From: Sphingobacterium detergens
GTDB taxonomy: Bacteria; Bacteroidota; Bacteroidia; Sphingobacteriales; Sphingobacteriaceae
Reading direction: 5' to 3'
Assembly: GCF_003610355.1 (NCBI RefSeq)
Contig: NZ_RAPY01000003.1
Coordinates: forward strand, 186,001 to 250,000
DNA length: 64,000 nucleotides
Shown piece by piece: positions 26,897-36,683 of this stretch. Under the pieces are notes generated by a model that was not told where the DNA came from, ran no database searches, and saw only the letters and a program-made list of their open reading frames with translations. Numbering within the stretch: position 1 is the first letter of the stretch; each line of letters starts with the position of its first letter. The translations under genes were made by a program, and so were the position numbers.

Positions 26897-28753
26897 ATGT
26901 CTATTCGTATTTTTTTATCAACAACCGTCTTGCTTCTGACGACCATCCAACTGAGTCTAGCACAGCTGATCACAACAGCGGCGATACCGAAAGTAGATTA
27001 CGTTGTGCCTTCTCAATATGATCTCGCGATTCCTCAAACGGATATACTGAGCGGTTACCTAGGTAATCGTTACCAGCTCAACCTGGAAAAGAGGCTCCTC
27101 CAAGTCGATGAAGAGGGCTTATTGGAAGGTTTTCACAGCCGACCAGGAAAGCAACGCTGGATCGGTGAACATATTGGCAAATACCTCGAAGCAGCGGCCA
27201 ATACCTGGCTTGTCACCAAAGATAGCCGGCTGAAACAACAGATGGACCGGATGTTTCATCGCTTGCTTGAAACACAAGGTGAAGATGGCTATCTCGGCAC
27301 CTATCTACCCGAAAACCGCTGGACGTCATGGGATGTTTGGGTGCACAAATACGACCTCTTCGGGTTGCTTGCTTACTATGGTGCTGTAGGTGATCCAAAA
27401 GCACTAAAAGCCGCAACACAAATCGGAGATTTGCTCTACAACACCTTCGGCGATACCCCCGGCAAAAAAAATATCCTCAAATCTGGATCACACGTGGGTA
27501 TGGCAGCCACCTCTGTCATTGATCCCATGTTGGATTTATACCGATGGACTGGAGACAAAAAATACCTTGATTTTTGTCGCTATATCATCCGTGCTTACGA
27601 CTTCGAAGGTGGCCCAGCCATCGTCACCTCCATTTTAAAACATAAACGCGTGGACAAAGTCGCCAATGCCAAAGCCTACGAGATGCTTTCCAATATCGTG
27701 GGATTGGTAAAAATGTATCGTTTAACCGGCGATAAAGATCTTTTGAATGTAATCAATTACACTTTCGATGATATCAGTGCCAACCGTTTGTTTGTAACCG
27801 GTACGTCAAGCGACCACGAACGTTTTCAGGATGATCATTATTTACTGGCAGATACTTCAGCACACATGGGTGAAGGCTGCGTCACCACAACCTGGTTACA
27901 GTTCAATACACAACTATTCTCCATTACAGGCGATTTAAAATATTACAATGAAATCGAGAAGACAATTTACAACCATCTACTGGGTGCCGAAAACCCGCAA
28001 ACAGGTTGTGTGAGCTATTATACGCCACTGATTGGCGAAAAACCTTACCGCTGTAATATCACCTGTTGTCTGAGCAGTGTCCCTCGGGGGATCGCACTTA
28101 TTCCTTACCTGAATTTTGGTCAATTAAACCATATTCCAACCATATTGCTCTACGAGCCGGCACAGATCAAGGAAAAGATTAAAACTTCATCACAACAAAC
28201 AATTCCGTTGGAGTTGACCCTGACGACTGAGTTTCCGAGAAAAGGCACCGCAACTTTGCAGGTAAACCTCCCACAATCAGCACAGTTCCCACTACAATTA
28301 CGGGTTCCGGAATGGGCGACAAACTATACCGCAACAGTAAATGGAAAAACCTACAAATCTGAACCCAACCAGCTGCTAAAAATAGTACGTCAATGGAAGA
28401 ACAATGATAAAATCAGCATATCTTTTGATATTCGAACAGAAATCGTCAACGGTGGAAAGACCTATCCCGGAAGCTTTACCTTAAAAAGAGGACCACAGAT
28501 CTTTGCCCTAGATCAGTCATTAAACCCACAAGTAGATTTCGAAACCGCCAAATTGGTTTACCCCGAAAAGGCGGCGATCAAGCTCACCGAAGCGCAGGAT
28601 AAATTGCCTAAAAATTGGGTGGGCACTTTGGCTTATTCAACCGACATCAGTACGAGTGACAATAAGAAACAATCTATTCTCCTGGTACCCTATGCGGACG
28701 CAAGTCAAACCGGTGGTTTTTCTAAGGTATGGATACCAACAACAGGACGATAA
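26897..28753 (+). CDS. Glycoside hydrolase, GH127-like (DUF1680), putative beta-L-arabinofuranosidase
   Basis: A 618-residue exported enzyme (signal MSIRIFLSTTVLLLTTIQLSLAQ). The (alpha/alpha)6-barrel region begins at GFHSRPGKQRWIGEHIGKYLEAAAN. The GH127 Glu-Cys3 zinc cluster is recognisable: the Glu and first Cys in HMGEGCVTTTW and the CC pair in ITCCLSSVPRGIALIP. The family is known for Cys-based retaining cleavage of beta-L-arabinofuranose; relatives act on other furanosides. The C-terminal third forms beta-sandwiches (LQLRVPEWATNYTATVNGK). Downstream of a ribokinase and upstream of a sugar transporter, it probably releases the sugar that both handle. Confidence 0.85.
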   Translation: MSIRIFLSTTVLLLTTIQLSLAQLITTAAIPKVDYVVPSQYDLAIPQTDILSGYLGNRYQLNLEKRLLQVDEEGLLEGFHSRPGKQRWIGEHIGKYLEAAANTWLVTKDSRLKQQMDRMFHRLLETQGEDGYLGTYLPENRWTSWDVWVHKYDLFGLLAYYGAVGDPKALKAATQIGDLLYNTFGDTPGKKNILKSGSHVGMAATSVIDPMLDLYRWTGDKKYLDFCRYIIRAYDFEGGPAIVTSILKHKRVDKVANAKAYEMLSNIVGLVKMYRLTGDKDLLNVINYTFDDISANRLFVTGTSSDHERFQDDHYLLADTSAHMGEGCVTTTWLQFNTQLFSITGDLKYYNEIEKTIYNHLLGAENPQTGCVSYYTPLIGEKPYRCNITCCLSSVPRGIALIPYLNFGQLNHIPTILLYEPAQIKEKIKTSSQQTIPLELTLTTEFPRKGTATLQVNLPQSAQFPLQLRVPEWATNYTATVNGKTYKSEPNQLLKIVRQWKNNDKISISFDIRTEIVNGGKTYPGSFTLKRGPQIFALDQSLNPQVDFETAKLVYPEKAAIKLTEAQDKLPKNWVGTLAYSTDISTSDNKKQSILLVPYADASQTGGFSKVWIPTTGR

Positions 28754-28794
28754 TAAGCGATAACTTAATAAATTAACGGATCAAATATCACCCT

Positions 28795-29796
28795 ATGTTT
28801 ATTGTAAGCAGCTATGCACAGGCCATTTTTTTCTGCATCATCACAATGCTTTGCTGGGGTTCCTGGGCAAATACTCAAAAATTAGCGAACAAAAACTGGC
28901 GCTACGAACTTTTCTATTGGGATTACGTACTAGGTATTTTTCTGCTTTCGCTGATCTTTGCCTTTACATTGGGTAGCCATGGTGAGCTCGGTAGGCCTTT
29001 TGTCGCGGATTTGAAACAGGCGGAATCCCAGCATATTTTCAATGCCCTATTGGGGGGAATTATTTTTAATGCCGCCAATATCCTTCTTTCTTCGGCCATC
29101 GCGCTAGCGGGGATGGCTGTGGCATTCCCCGTCGGTATAGGGACTGCATTGATTTTAGGTGTACTGATCAACTATATTGCTGCAACCAAAGGAAACCCTA
29201 CTCTCCTATTCATAGGGGTCATCTGTATCGCTATTGCCATTATCATCAATGCCATTGCATACAAAAAAGTAACAAAAACACAGAACAACCGCTCTTCCAA
29301 AGGGCTATTATTAAGCCTCCTGGCTGGTCTTCTGATGTCGCTTTTTTATCGCTTTATTGCTTCTGCCATGGACCTTGATAATTTTGAGGCACCCGCAAGC
29401 GGAAAGATGACCCCATATACCGCCGTATTTATCTTTTCGGCGGGTATTTTATTGAGCAATTTTATTTTTAACACTTTGCTGATGAAAAAACCATTAAATG
29501 GTCCTCCTTTGAGCTATAAAGAATATTTCAACGGAAATTTTAGCGTACATACTGTTGGTCTCCTAGGGGGTATCATCTGGGGGATTGGCAACTCGCTCAA
29601 CCTTATTGCGGCTGGTAAAGCTGGGCCAGCCATTTCCTATGGACTGGGACAGGGTGCAACATTGGTCGCTGCACTCTGGGGTGTATTTATCTGGCGGGAA
29701 TTTAAAGGTGCCTCCAGGCAGGTCGTTTTATTACTAACGCTCATGTTTATCTTATTTATTATCGGACTTCTGCTTCTTATTGAAGCGGGTAAATAA
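28795..29796 (+). CDS. GRP/DMT-type sugar permease
   Basis: A 333-residue inner-membrane protein with about ten hydrophobic segments. The start MFIVSSYAQAIFFCIITMLCWGSWANTQKL, the block GGIIFNAANILLSSAIALAGMAVAFPVGIGTALILG and GGIIWGIGNSLNLIAAGKAGPAISYGLGQG are typical of glucose/ribose porters of the GRP family, relatives of RhaT. Acting with the kinase, it would import the pentose freed by the GH127-like enzyme. It is distinct from the clear RhaT at 55231-56307. Confidence 0.85.
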   Translation: MFIVSSYAQAIFFCIITMLCWGSWANTQKLANKNWRYELFYWDYVLGIFLLSLIFAFTLGSHGELGRPFVADLKQAESQHIFNALLGGIIFNAANILLSSAIALAGMAVAFPVGIGTALILGVLINYIAATKGNPTLLFIGVICIAIAIIINAIAYKKVTKTQNNRSSKGLLLSLLAGLLMSLFYRFIASAMDLDNFEAPASGKMTPYTAVFIFSAGILLSNFIFNTLLMKKPLNGPPLSYKEYFNGNFSVHTVGLLGGIIWGIGNSLNLIAAGKAGPAISYGLGQGATLVAALWGVFIWREFKGASRQVVLLLTLMFILFIIGLLLLIEAGK

Positions 29797-29816
29797 TCTC
29801 TTTAGAATCGCTTATC

Positions 29817-31115
29817 ATGCAACAGATCAACAAATTTTTCCTCTCAATACTATTCTTGCTTTGTGTCTTCAGTAGCAGAGGCCAGTCCGAAAAACTAGCT
29901 ATTGAAATTAAGACTACCTATGCTGACTGGCTTGCGAAACCAGGAGATAAAGTCATTTTTGATATCAGTATCCTAGCTAACGGGCAACCCTTCAAAGGTG
30001 ATAGTGTTTCCTATGAGATTGGCCCCGAAATGGTAAATCCCTTTGTCAAAGAACAGATTCCAGATTTTTCAGGACATTTTAAAAGTGACGCTTTTACCTT
30101 AAAAAAGCCGGGATTTTTACGCTGTACAGTCGTCGTAACCCAAAATGGAAAGCAGACAAAAAAACTCTGCACCATCGGTTTCTCACCCGAAAAGATTGTG
30201 GCAACACAGCATACACCTAATGACTTTGATTCTTTTTGGGATAAGGCTATTTCGGAACTCAAATCTGTTCCCATGCTGGCAACGAAGACCTTATTGCCAG
30301 ACAAAAGCACAGTGGAAGTTGATGTCTTCCGAGTTTCTTTCAACAACATCGGAAACAGTAAAATCTATGGAATACTTAGTGTCCCTTCCGATCCGGGCAA
30401 ATATCCCGCCGTCTTACGTGTACCTGGAGCTGGGGTCCGTCCCTATGGTCCGGAGATTGAACTGGCCTCCAAAGGGATGATTGTATTGAGCATCGGAATA
30501 CATGGCATTCCCGTAGATTTAGATTCCGTAGTTTACAAAGATCTCGCTGCCGGGGCCCTGCGTGCATATTATAACAATAACCTCCAGGATAAAGATCAAT
30601 TTTACTATAAACGGGTTTATTTAGGTTGTATACGGGCCAATGACTATCTATCCTCCCTGCCAGAATGGGATGGAAAAAACCTGATCGTCATGGGGGGAAG
30701 CCAAGGCGGTGCCCTAAGCATCGTAACCACCGCATTGGATAAACGTGTTACAGCGGTAGCTGCACTTTATCCTGCACTATCAGATGTCACAGGTTATCTG
30801 CATCATCGTGCGGGTGGATGGCCCCATTATTTTGCTCCCAACAACTACAGCGTTTTGAAGAAGATCAATGGTCTTGAAAATACACTCTCCTATTACGATG
30901 TGGTCAACTTCGCCAAAGGCATCCGTGTACCGGGCTTCTATTCCTGGGGATTCAATGATGTCGTATGTCCGCCAACTTCCATGTATGCCAGCTACAATGG
31001 GATCAGTGCACCAAAAGTATTACGTATCTATAAGGAAACCGGACATTGGACGCATCCCGATCAAAAAAATGAATGGTTCGACTGGATAAGAAAGCAAACC
31101 GAAAAAATGAAATAA
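29817..31115 (+). CDS. Exported alpha/beta-hydrolase, acetylxylan-esterase-like
   Basis: A 432-residue exported esterase (signal MQQINKFFLSILFLLCVFSSRGQ) with an N-terminal beta-sandwich (about 25-125) and an alpha/beta-hydrolase domain. The nucleophile elbow is GGSQGGALS; a downstream Asp in WGFNDVVCPPTS and a His in YKETGHWTHP complete a plausible triad. The overall form matches AXE1/CE7-like enzymes that remove acetyl groups, but the CE7 RGQ motif is not seen (IGIHGIP in its place). Last gene of its operon, followed by a terminator. It probably deacetylates the target glycan. Confidence 0.85.
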   Translation: MQQINKFFLSILFLLCVFSSRGQSEKLAIEIKTTYADWLAKPGDKVIFDISILANGQPFKGDSVSYEIGPEMVNPFVKEQIPDFSGHFKSDAFTLKKPGFLRCTVVVTQNGKQTKKLCTIGFSPEKIVATQHTPNDFDSFWDKAISELKSVPMLATKTLLPDKSTVEVDVFRVSFNNIGNSKIYGILSVPSDPGKYPAVLRVPGAGVRPYGPEIELASKGMIVLSIGIHGIPVDLDSVVYKDLAAGALRAYYNNNLQDKDQFYYKRVYLGCIRANDYLSSLPEWDGKNLIVMGGSQGGALSIVTTALDKRVTAVAALYPALSDVTGYLHHRAGGWPHYFAPNNYSVLKKINGLENTLSYYDVVNFAKGIRVPGFYSWGFNDVVCPPTSMYASYNGISAPKVLRIYKETGHWTHPDQKNEWFDWIRKQTEKMK

Positions 31116-31120
31116 TAACA

Positions 31121-31157
31121 AAAAACGGAATCTAGTATCATTAGATTCCGTTTTTCC
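31121..31157. terminator. Bidirectional terminator after the esterase gene
   Basis: A perfect 14-bp stem (AAAAACGGAATCTA / TAGATTCCGTTTTT) with a 7-nt loop. It separates the plus-strand operon from the minus-strand cluster ending at 31393; the 235 bp in between show nothing else. Confidence 0.9.
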
Positions 31158-31392
31158 TTAAAGTACCCCCCAGCAGATATCGATAATTCTTTTTTATTTT
31201 TTTCTAAGTATCAATACATTGGTTTCAATCCCATTTGTCCTTTAACACATCCGTTTTTACCGCTAGAAATACACTCATCTTGCGCAATTCTTAAGCCTCT
31301 CCGGCAAGATCTATTCCTCTTGACGGCCAAGTGCAATCCCAACTGTCCTGATAAGGAATTCGTTTATTTCACAAACAGTTAGCACGCTATCG

Positions 31393-33510
31393 CTATTGTG
31401 GCCCAATATGCTCAATGGGAATATGCTGCTGTGTCGCTTGGCTTTGTAAGGTTTTCCTTAAATCTTTTAAATTCATCCTCTGGTAATCTTGCACGAGACT
31501 AGGCAGATATTTCGCCGCATTACTTTGATCCCAGGCCAACCATTTCCTTTTTCCCTTTAAGGTCCGTTTGCAATTATAAAAGCGGTTATCCTGAAAAACA
31601 TTTCCACTTGGTCTCCCGCCACGATCGAATTGTAATGCCAGTTCTGGATAGGCACTACGATAGGGATCCATCAGATAACGTACACCGACCAGGCGATCAT
31701 AAAACAGATTGCCCGATCCATATACATTGAGCTTCTTCAACCAGTTTTCCAAACGATTGTCCACACGGACAGCCCACCTTCCCGCAGCAACAAATAAGTT
31801 ATTGACATACCTGTTATCTGATCCGCCCCCGATAAATGCGGATCGTTCGCCCGCATTCACAAAAATATTCCCAACGACTGTCGTTCCACTGGAAGCATCG
31901 TCGTGGTATATCCCTGAAGTTCTTAGTTTTTTCGGGATGTTTGCCAGCAAATTATACTGGATGAGATTATTTCGCTCCGAAGGATCCCGTCCAATATAAA
32001 TCGCGCCTTGATCGTCAACTTCCTGTGCCACATGATGGATGTAATTGTATTCAATTGTGTGTGCATTGCCGTGGATAAGAATGGCCATACTTGGCAGATC
32101 GGCGATCTCACAATTTTTGACCACATTCCCTACCCCATAGAGTGCAATTGCTGGGCGGTAGGATTTTTCCAGACGATTCAAATCCGAGAAAACGCAATGT
32201 TCAATGCAATTATTACCTTTGCTGAGTTCCAAACGATTTCCCCCTGATAAGGAAACACCACCGGCGCCCAAGCGATAAAAATGACACCGACGGATCACGT
32301 TGGACTCTCCACCCTGATGATCAAATGTGGGATGACTATAGATATGTTGATGAAGGTCTCCAATACTGTTATCTTGTGGTTCACCTGAACCTTCATGTTG
32401 CATCTGCTCAAAGGGCTTGATTCCAAATCCGACGGCAATACCCAAACTGCCTAAATTACGGAATGTACAGTCTTCGATGAGCACCTGTTTCGTATCGCGC
32501 ATATAAATCCCCATTCCCCTGGATTCTTCAAATTGAATACCTTTGATTTTTACAAATTCAGTTCCGATCAGGCTAAAAAAAGGTTCTTCCAACACCGAAT
32601 AGCTCAATTTTGTAATTGGCTTATTCTGCGCGAATGAGAGTGTCCCTAGCTTTCTATCTACATAAAACTCACCCACAGTATCCAGTTCAACCAATAGGTT
32701 GACACCATACCATTGTCTATATTTTTTCTTGTAATCAAAGCCATATAAGGTCGGTTCAAGCGTTGTAATGGTCCGTTTCTCCTGGTCGATGCTCTTCACA
32801 CGAACCATATCGTCAGCATATCCCCATTTGAAATAACCGGCAACCCAAGGATCATCCTCTTGTGCCCACCGATCAATGCGCGAGTCCTTATACCGAAAAA
32901 CTCCACCCCGATGACTCAGATCTTTATTTCGTGGAATAGAACCTGCATCGATAACCTTACCCATGGCAACCATCCCATGATTGGGCCAACGCGCAAGATG
33001 GAAGGCTGTTTCATCGACAAACAACTCACCTGCGGCATTGCCACTTGCACGGGAGAAACCAACGTTACGCAATTTACCCAGATCCCTTACTCCATGTTGT
33101 AGCAGATTTATCTCGTAATAACTGATACCGCCGCTTTCACGTAGCTTATTCAAAGCTGTCGGAGCCAAATCCACTGAACCTTTAAAAGTGACAGACTCTT
33201 TACCATAGGCCTGAATCAGGGTGTTATTATCCTTGCTGTCCAGTGAAATTCCCTGTACAAAAGCGTACGTTCCTTCCCGTACCTGTATAATTGCCATCCC
33301 CTCATGATCCGTAGTTCTCCGCTCCCGAAGCAACGCAATTGCGCGCTCCAAGCTTGCTACCGGACGATCCATACTGCCTGTGGATTGATCATCACCGTTT
33401 ACGGCGACAAACACTTCCAGTTGCGCATAGGCAGCCACGGTAATCAAACTCAGCAAACAATAGACAAATGCGATACGGATGAATCTCAAATAATTAGGGT
33501 ATTGTGTCAT
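31393..33510 (-). CDS. Exported right-handed beta-helix protein, GH141-like
   Basis: A 705-residue exported protein (signal MTQYPNYLRFIRIAFVYCLLSLITVAAYAQ). After VFVAVNGDDQSTGSMDRPVASLERA it shows the pattern of right-handed beta-helix glycoside hydrolases: an N-terminal ELFVDETAFHLARWPNHG segment, then parallel-helix repeats rich in N, G and H (VIRRCHFYRLGAGGVSLSG, NNCIEHCVFSDL, HTIEYNYIHHVAQEVDDQGAIYIGRDPSERNNLIQYN, YHDDASSGTTVVGNIF). This layout recalls GH141 enzymes, known to act on fucose or xylose links in plant cell walls. The assignment is by overall form, not catalytic residues. It is the last gene of the cluster. Confidence 0.7.
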   Translation of the reverse strand: MTQYPNYLRFIRIAFVYCLLSLITVAAYAQLEVFVAVNGDDQSTGSMDRPVASLERAIALLRERRTTDHEGMAIIQVREGTYAFVQGISLDSKDNNTLIQAYGKESVTFKGSVDLAPTALNKLRESGGISYYEINLLQHGVRDLGKLRNVGFSRASGNAAGELFVDETAFHLARWPNHGMVAMGKVIDAGSIPRNKDLSHRGGVFRYKDSRIDRWAQEDDPWVAGYFKWGYADDMVRVKSIDQEKRTITTLEPTLYGFDYKKKYRQWYGVNLLVELDTVGEFYVDRKLGTLSFAQNKPITKLSYSVLEEPFFSLIGTEFVKIKGIQFEESRGMGIYMRDTKQVLIEDCTFRNLGSLGIAVGFGIKPFEQMQHEGSGEPQDNSIGDLHQHIYSHPTFDHQGGESNVIRRCHFYRLGAGGVSLSGGNRLELSKGNNCIEHCVFSDLNRLEKSYRPAIALYGVGNVVKNCEIADLPSMAILIHGNAHTIEYNYIHHVAQEVDDQGAIYIGRDPSERNNLIQYNLLANIPKKLRTSGIYHDDASSGTTVVGNIFVNAGERSAFIGGGSDNRYVNNLFVAAGRWAVRVDNRLENWLKKLNVYGSGNLFYDRLVGVRYLMDPYRSAYPELALQFDRGGRPSGNVFQDNRFYNCKRTLKGKRKWLAWDQSNAAKYLPSLVQDYQRMNLKDLRKTLQSQATQQHIPIEHIGPQ

Positions 33511-33560
33511 AACAGGTCATTTAGTTACCGGGCAAAAGGATCATTGTGGTCCATAAGCGA

Positions 33561-34835
33561 CTATATGGTTTTGAGAAAGTCAATCATCAACCGCACATAC
33601 TCATCAAATCGCGTAAAAGGTAATGTTTCATAGCGATCATAAATATCGTGATAGGCAGCGATGCCCCCTAGCGTATAGATAAAAAATGACGGAACTCCTT
33701 TCGCATAAAAAGGATAATGGTCACTTCGGTTCATCGGGCCACGCACTTTGACTTCAGGTAGATATTTTTTCTCCTTATTAATGGCCACCAATCGTTCAAA
33801 TTGGTCTTTAAAGATCGTACCATTGACGACCTGAATCCCATCATCCCCTGTTCCGGCCATATCAAAATTGAGTAAAAACTTAATTTTCCGCAGATCGATG
33901 AGCGGATTATCCGCAAAAAAAGTGGAACCAAGCAAACCACTTTCTTCCCCTGAAAAAGCCAAGAATACGGTATTATATTTTGGTGGATGCTGTCGATAGT
34001 AGGTCGTCAGATATAAAAGTAGGGCGGTACCACTGGCATTATCATTTGCACCTGTAAATACCACTCGTTTACCGATGGCACCAACATGATCATAATGTGC
34101 TGTGATCACAATCAGAGAATCAGATTCGCTCGTGCCCTTTATCATCCCACAGACATTATTGGTTAGATAATTTTCCTGAAAAACCGCGTGCACCTTGAGC
34201 TGCATAACCTTTCCCTCCAGTGGAATAACACTATTATTTTTCACATAGACAATTGGTCGATTAAGTTGGTTTGTCGCTCCGCGCCACAGCAATTTTTGAT
34301 CGGTCTGCACCAAAATTCCTTTATAGTACCCCCCGGATGCAAGGCGCAGCAAGGTCATTCGAAACTGATCGGCCTTCATCGTCGCTAAGGCGGCACGCTC
34401 ATCTACGACCAGAAATTTATCCTTGAATAGCGGGTTTTGAATCAACTGATCCAAAGCGACAGGATCTGTAGGAACCGTAATTTCGGTCAGCATAAATTTA
34501 CCATTGACGGAAGGACTTGCGGCCTCAATCAGTGCCTGCTCGCCCAACTTGAGTTTTCGGCCATCCACCACTATTTTTACGTCTTTGGGAAAAACATTTG
34601 CGGGCATGGAAAAAGGCTGATAATAGCTAGTACCCAAAGGTAAAAGTCCATTTTTTTCATACTCAGCAGCAATAAAAGCTGCTGCCTTTCGGTCACCGTC
34701 AAATACATAACCCCTTCCTGCATAAGCCTTGGAGGCTAAAACCTTTACCACGGACCGCGCATAGTCGACCTGTGCCCGGAGCGAGAGGATGCCACTGAGC
34801 AAAAGAATAAACAAATAAAAAATCTTAGTTTTCAT
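33561..34835 (-). CDS. Exported M28-family zinc aminopeptidase
   Basis: I start it at the ATG at 34835 (MKTKIFYLFILLLSGILSLRAQ, a signal peptide; 424 aa); the longer frame to 34931 runs into the preceding gene and adds residues without a signal. All five zinc ligands of M28 are visible: HYDHVG, GANDNASGT, SGEESG, NFDMAGTG and SDHYPF. Between strands 3 and 4 is a PA-like insertion (residues about 100-220). It overlaps the stop of the upstream CocE-type gene by 11 nt, so the two are translationally coupled. A peptidase in a glycan cluster is unusual; its substrate is unknown. Confidence 0.92.
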   Translation of the reverse strand: MKTKIFYLFILLLSGILSLRAQVDYARSVVKVLASKAYAGRGYVFDGDRKAAAFIAAEYEKNGLLPLGTSYYQPFSMPANVFPKDVKIVVDGRKLKLGEQALIEAASPSVNGKFMLTEITVPTDPVALDQLIQNPLFKDKFLVVDERAALATMKADQFRMTLLRLASGGYYKGILVQTDQKLLWRGATNQLNRPIVYVKNNSVIPLEGKVMQLKVHAVFQENYLTNNVCGMIKGTSESDSLIVITAHYDHVGAIGKRVVFTGANDNASGTALLLYLTTYYRQHPPKYNTVFLAFSGEESGLLGSTFFADNPLIDLRKIKFLLNFDMAGTGDDGIQVVNGTIFKDQFERLVAINKEKKYLPEVKVRGPMNRSDHYPFYAKGVPSFFIYTLGGIAAYHDIYDRYETLPFTRFDEYVRLMIDFLKTI

Positions 34836-36675
34836 GAGAATTAACAATCGGTAATAAAATAAAGGATGCATATTTACCCTGACAATAAATCCGTTGTTCC
34901 TGCTTTTTGAAGTCGGCATCCGACGCCTCATAAATATTCATAAACTGCTGTGGATTTCGATCCACCAACGGAAACCAGGAGCTCTGCACCTGCACCATAA
35001 TCTTGTGCCCTTTTTTGAACACATGTGCTGCATCCTGCATATCAAAGCGAATTTCGTGAATCCGGTTGGGTTTCATCGGCTCCGGATGGGAAAAACTTTT
35101 TCTATACTTGGCTCGCATCACCTCGGCACGAATCAGACATTGACAATCGGAAAGCTTATCGCCTTTTGCATGCGGATGCACATCAATTAATTTAACAACA
35201 AAATCAGCATCCGTACCGCTGCTACTGACAAACAAGTTTGCCTGTATATTACCCATTAATTTGAGATCTTCGGCCAAAACATCGGTTTCGAAAACCAGTA
35301 CATCCGGTCGCTGTCCAGCGAAATATTGATCTTCATACATATACTTATACCCTCTTAAAACCGTTTTCTCCCGTGTGTAGGGAACAGGTTTATTGGGATC
35401 TGAATAATAGGATACATAAGACGAGGGTGTCTTCGCAGCTTGCTGAAAACTCAATTTCATCTCCGATGTAAAAAATAGCGGTTGTAACTTGGTACTGACA
35501 GTAGGCCAAGTCTCGTGCATGGACCATTTGTTCTCACCAGTTACAAATATGGTAGCTGCAGCGAGCGTATCTTTCCCTTTTGCTTTAAGATGGTTGACAA
35601 AAAAGGGTAGTTCGATTTCCCTGCGGTAATAAACAGCCGTATTTTGGCCAAAGTCCAGGCTATCCAAATTCCGACCCGTACCCTTGGTCCAGGAGCCGTG
35701 ATACCAGGGGCCCATCACCAGTTTGACACGATCAGGTGCTATTTTCCGCAAAGCCGCATATGTTTTCAGCGGACCGTATAAATCCTCTTGATCAAACCAA
35801 CCTCCGACCACAAGTACCTGTGGTTTTATTTCACGGATATGGGACAAATAAGCCCGGTCTTGCCAATAGTCGTTGTAATCGGCATTGGTCATCATGTCGT
35901 TCCACAGTATGCTCTCCCCCTTCAAAAAACGCGTATTCAGATTTTTGAGCGCTCCAGCTTTGAGAAAAAACGAATAGGCATTGTCTGTTCCATAGTCCGA
36001 AAAACCTGCTGGTCCTCTGATCCCAATGGAATCTCGTTTTTTTCCAAAAGAGGAAAGGAAGGAAAAACTCCCCATCAACATAAAAGCACCATTGTGATGC
36101 CGATCATCTCCAAGAAACCAATCTGTCACGGGCGCTTGCGGAGAAACGGCCGCCAACGCGGGATGCGAATCAATCAATGACATGGAAGCATACATTCCTG
36201 GAGAAGAAATGCCCCAAACACCCACTTTCCCATTGGATTTCAACTGTCTGACGAGCCAGTCGATGCTATCGTACGTATCCGTGGATTCATTGGTCTGTGC
36301 TGGACTACCTTTGACGGTATAGGGCCTATTGGCAACAAAATCTCCCTCAGATTTATATTTACCCCGCACATCTTGGTATACAAAGATGAATTTTTCTTTT
36401 GCAAACTCCATACTGGGACCAATTGGAATGCGAAAGGACTGCTCACCATAGGGCGCGATGCTATACGGCGTACGTGTCATCAAAATCGGATAGCTTATCG
36501 AGGTATCCTTTGGCATATAAATGGCCGCATAGAGCTTGACCCCGTCCCGCATTGGGATGTAGACCTCCTTTTTGGTATAATGTGCATAGACATATACTGA
36601 ATCTTGCGCCGTATTCTGCGCGGAGACTCTTGTCATTGACAATAAAAAAATCAGTACCCAATAGCATCGCATCAT
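34825..36675 (-). CDS. Exported CocE/NonD-type acyl hydrolase (peptidase S15 family)
   Basis: A 616-residue exported enzyme (signal MMRCYWVLIFLLSMTRVSAQ). The alpha/beta-hydrolase core has the nucleophile elbow GISSPG (VWGISSPGMYASMSL), Asp in VVGGWFDQEDLYG and His in MGPWYHGSW. The C-terminal jelly-roll of the X-Pro-dipeptidyl-peptidase type follows (VLVFETDVLAEDLKLMG, DADFVVKLIDVHPH). Members hydrolyse esters (cocaine esterase, glutaryl acylase) or X-Pro peptides, so the activity here is undecided; an ester on the glycan is the simplest guess. It follows the GH28-like gene by 8 bp. Confidence 0.9.
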   Translation of the reverse strand: MMRCYWVLIFLLSMTRVSAQNTAQDSVYVYAHYTKKEVYIPMRDGVKLYAAIYMPKDTSISYPILMTRTPYSIAPYGEQSFRIPIGPSMEFAKEKFIFVYQDVRGKYKSEGDFVANRPYTVKGSPAQTNESTDTYDSIDWLVRQLKSNGKVGVWGISSPGMYASMSLIDSHPALAAVSPQAPVTDWFLGDDRHHNGAFMLMGSFSFLSSFGKKRDSIGIRGPAGFSDYGTDNAYSFFLKAGALKNLNTRFLKGESILWNDMMTNADYNDYWQDRAYLSHIREIKPQVLVVGGWFDQEDLYGPLKTYAALRKIAPDRVKLVMGPWYHGSWTKGTGRNLDSLDFGQNTAVYYRREIELPFFVNHLKAKGKDTLAAATIFVTGENKWSMHETWPTVSTKLQPLFFTSEMKLSFQQAAKTPSSYVSYYSDPNKPVPYTREKTVLRGYKYMYEDQYFAGQRPDVLVFETDVLAEDLKLMGNIQANLFVSSSGTDADFVVKLIDVHPHAKGDKLSDCQCLIRAEVMRAKYRKSFSHPEPMKPNRIHEIRFDMQDAAHVFKKGHKIMVQVQSSWFPLVDRNPQQFMNIYEASDADFKKQEQRIYCQGKYASFILLPIVNSHEN

Positions 36676-36683
36676 ATTTCTTT

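Noticed and set aside
34836..34931. Longer N-terminus of the M28 peptidase
   Set aside because: It would overlap the CocE-type gene by 107 bp and hide a good signal peptide that begins at 34835.
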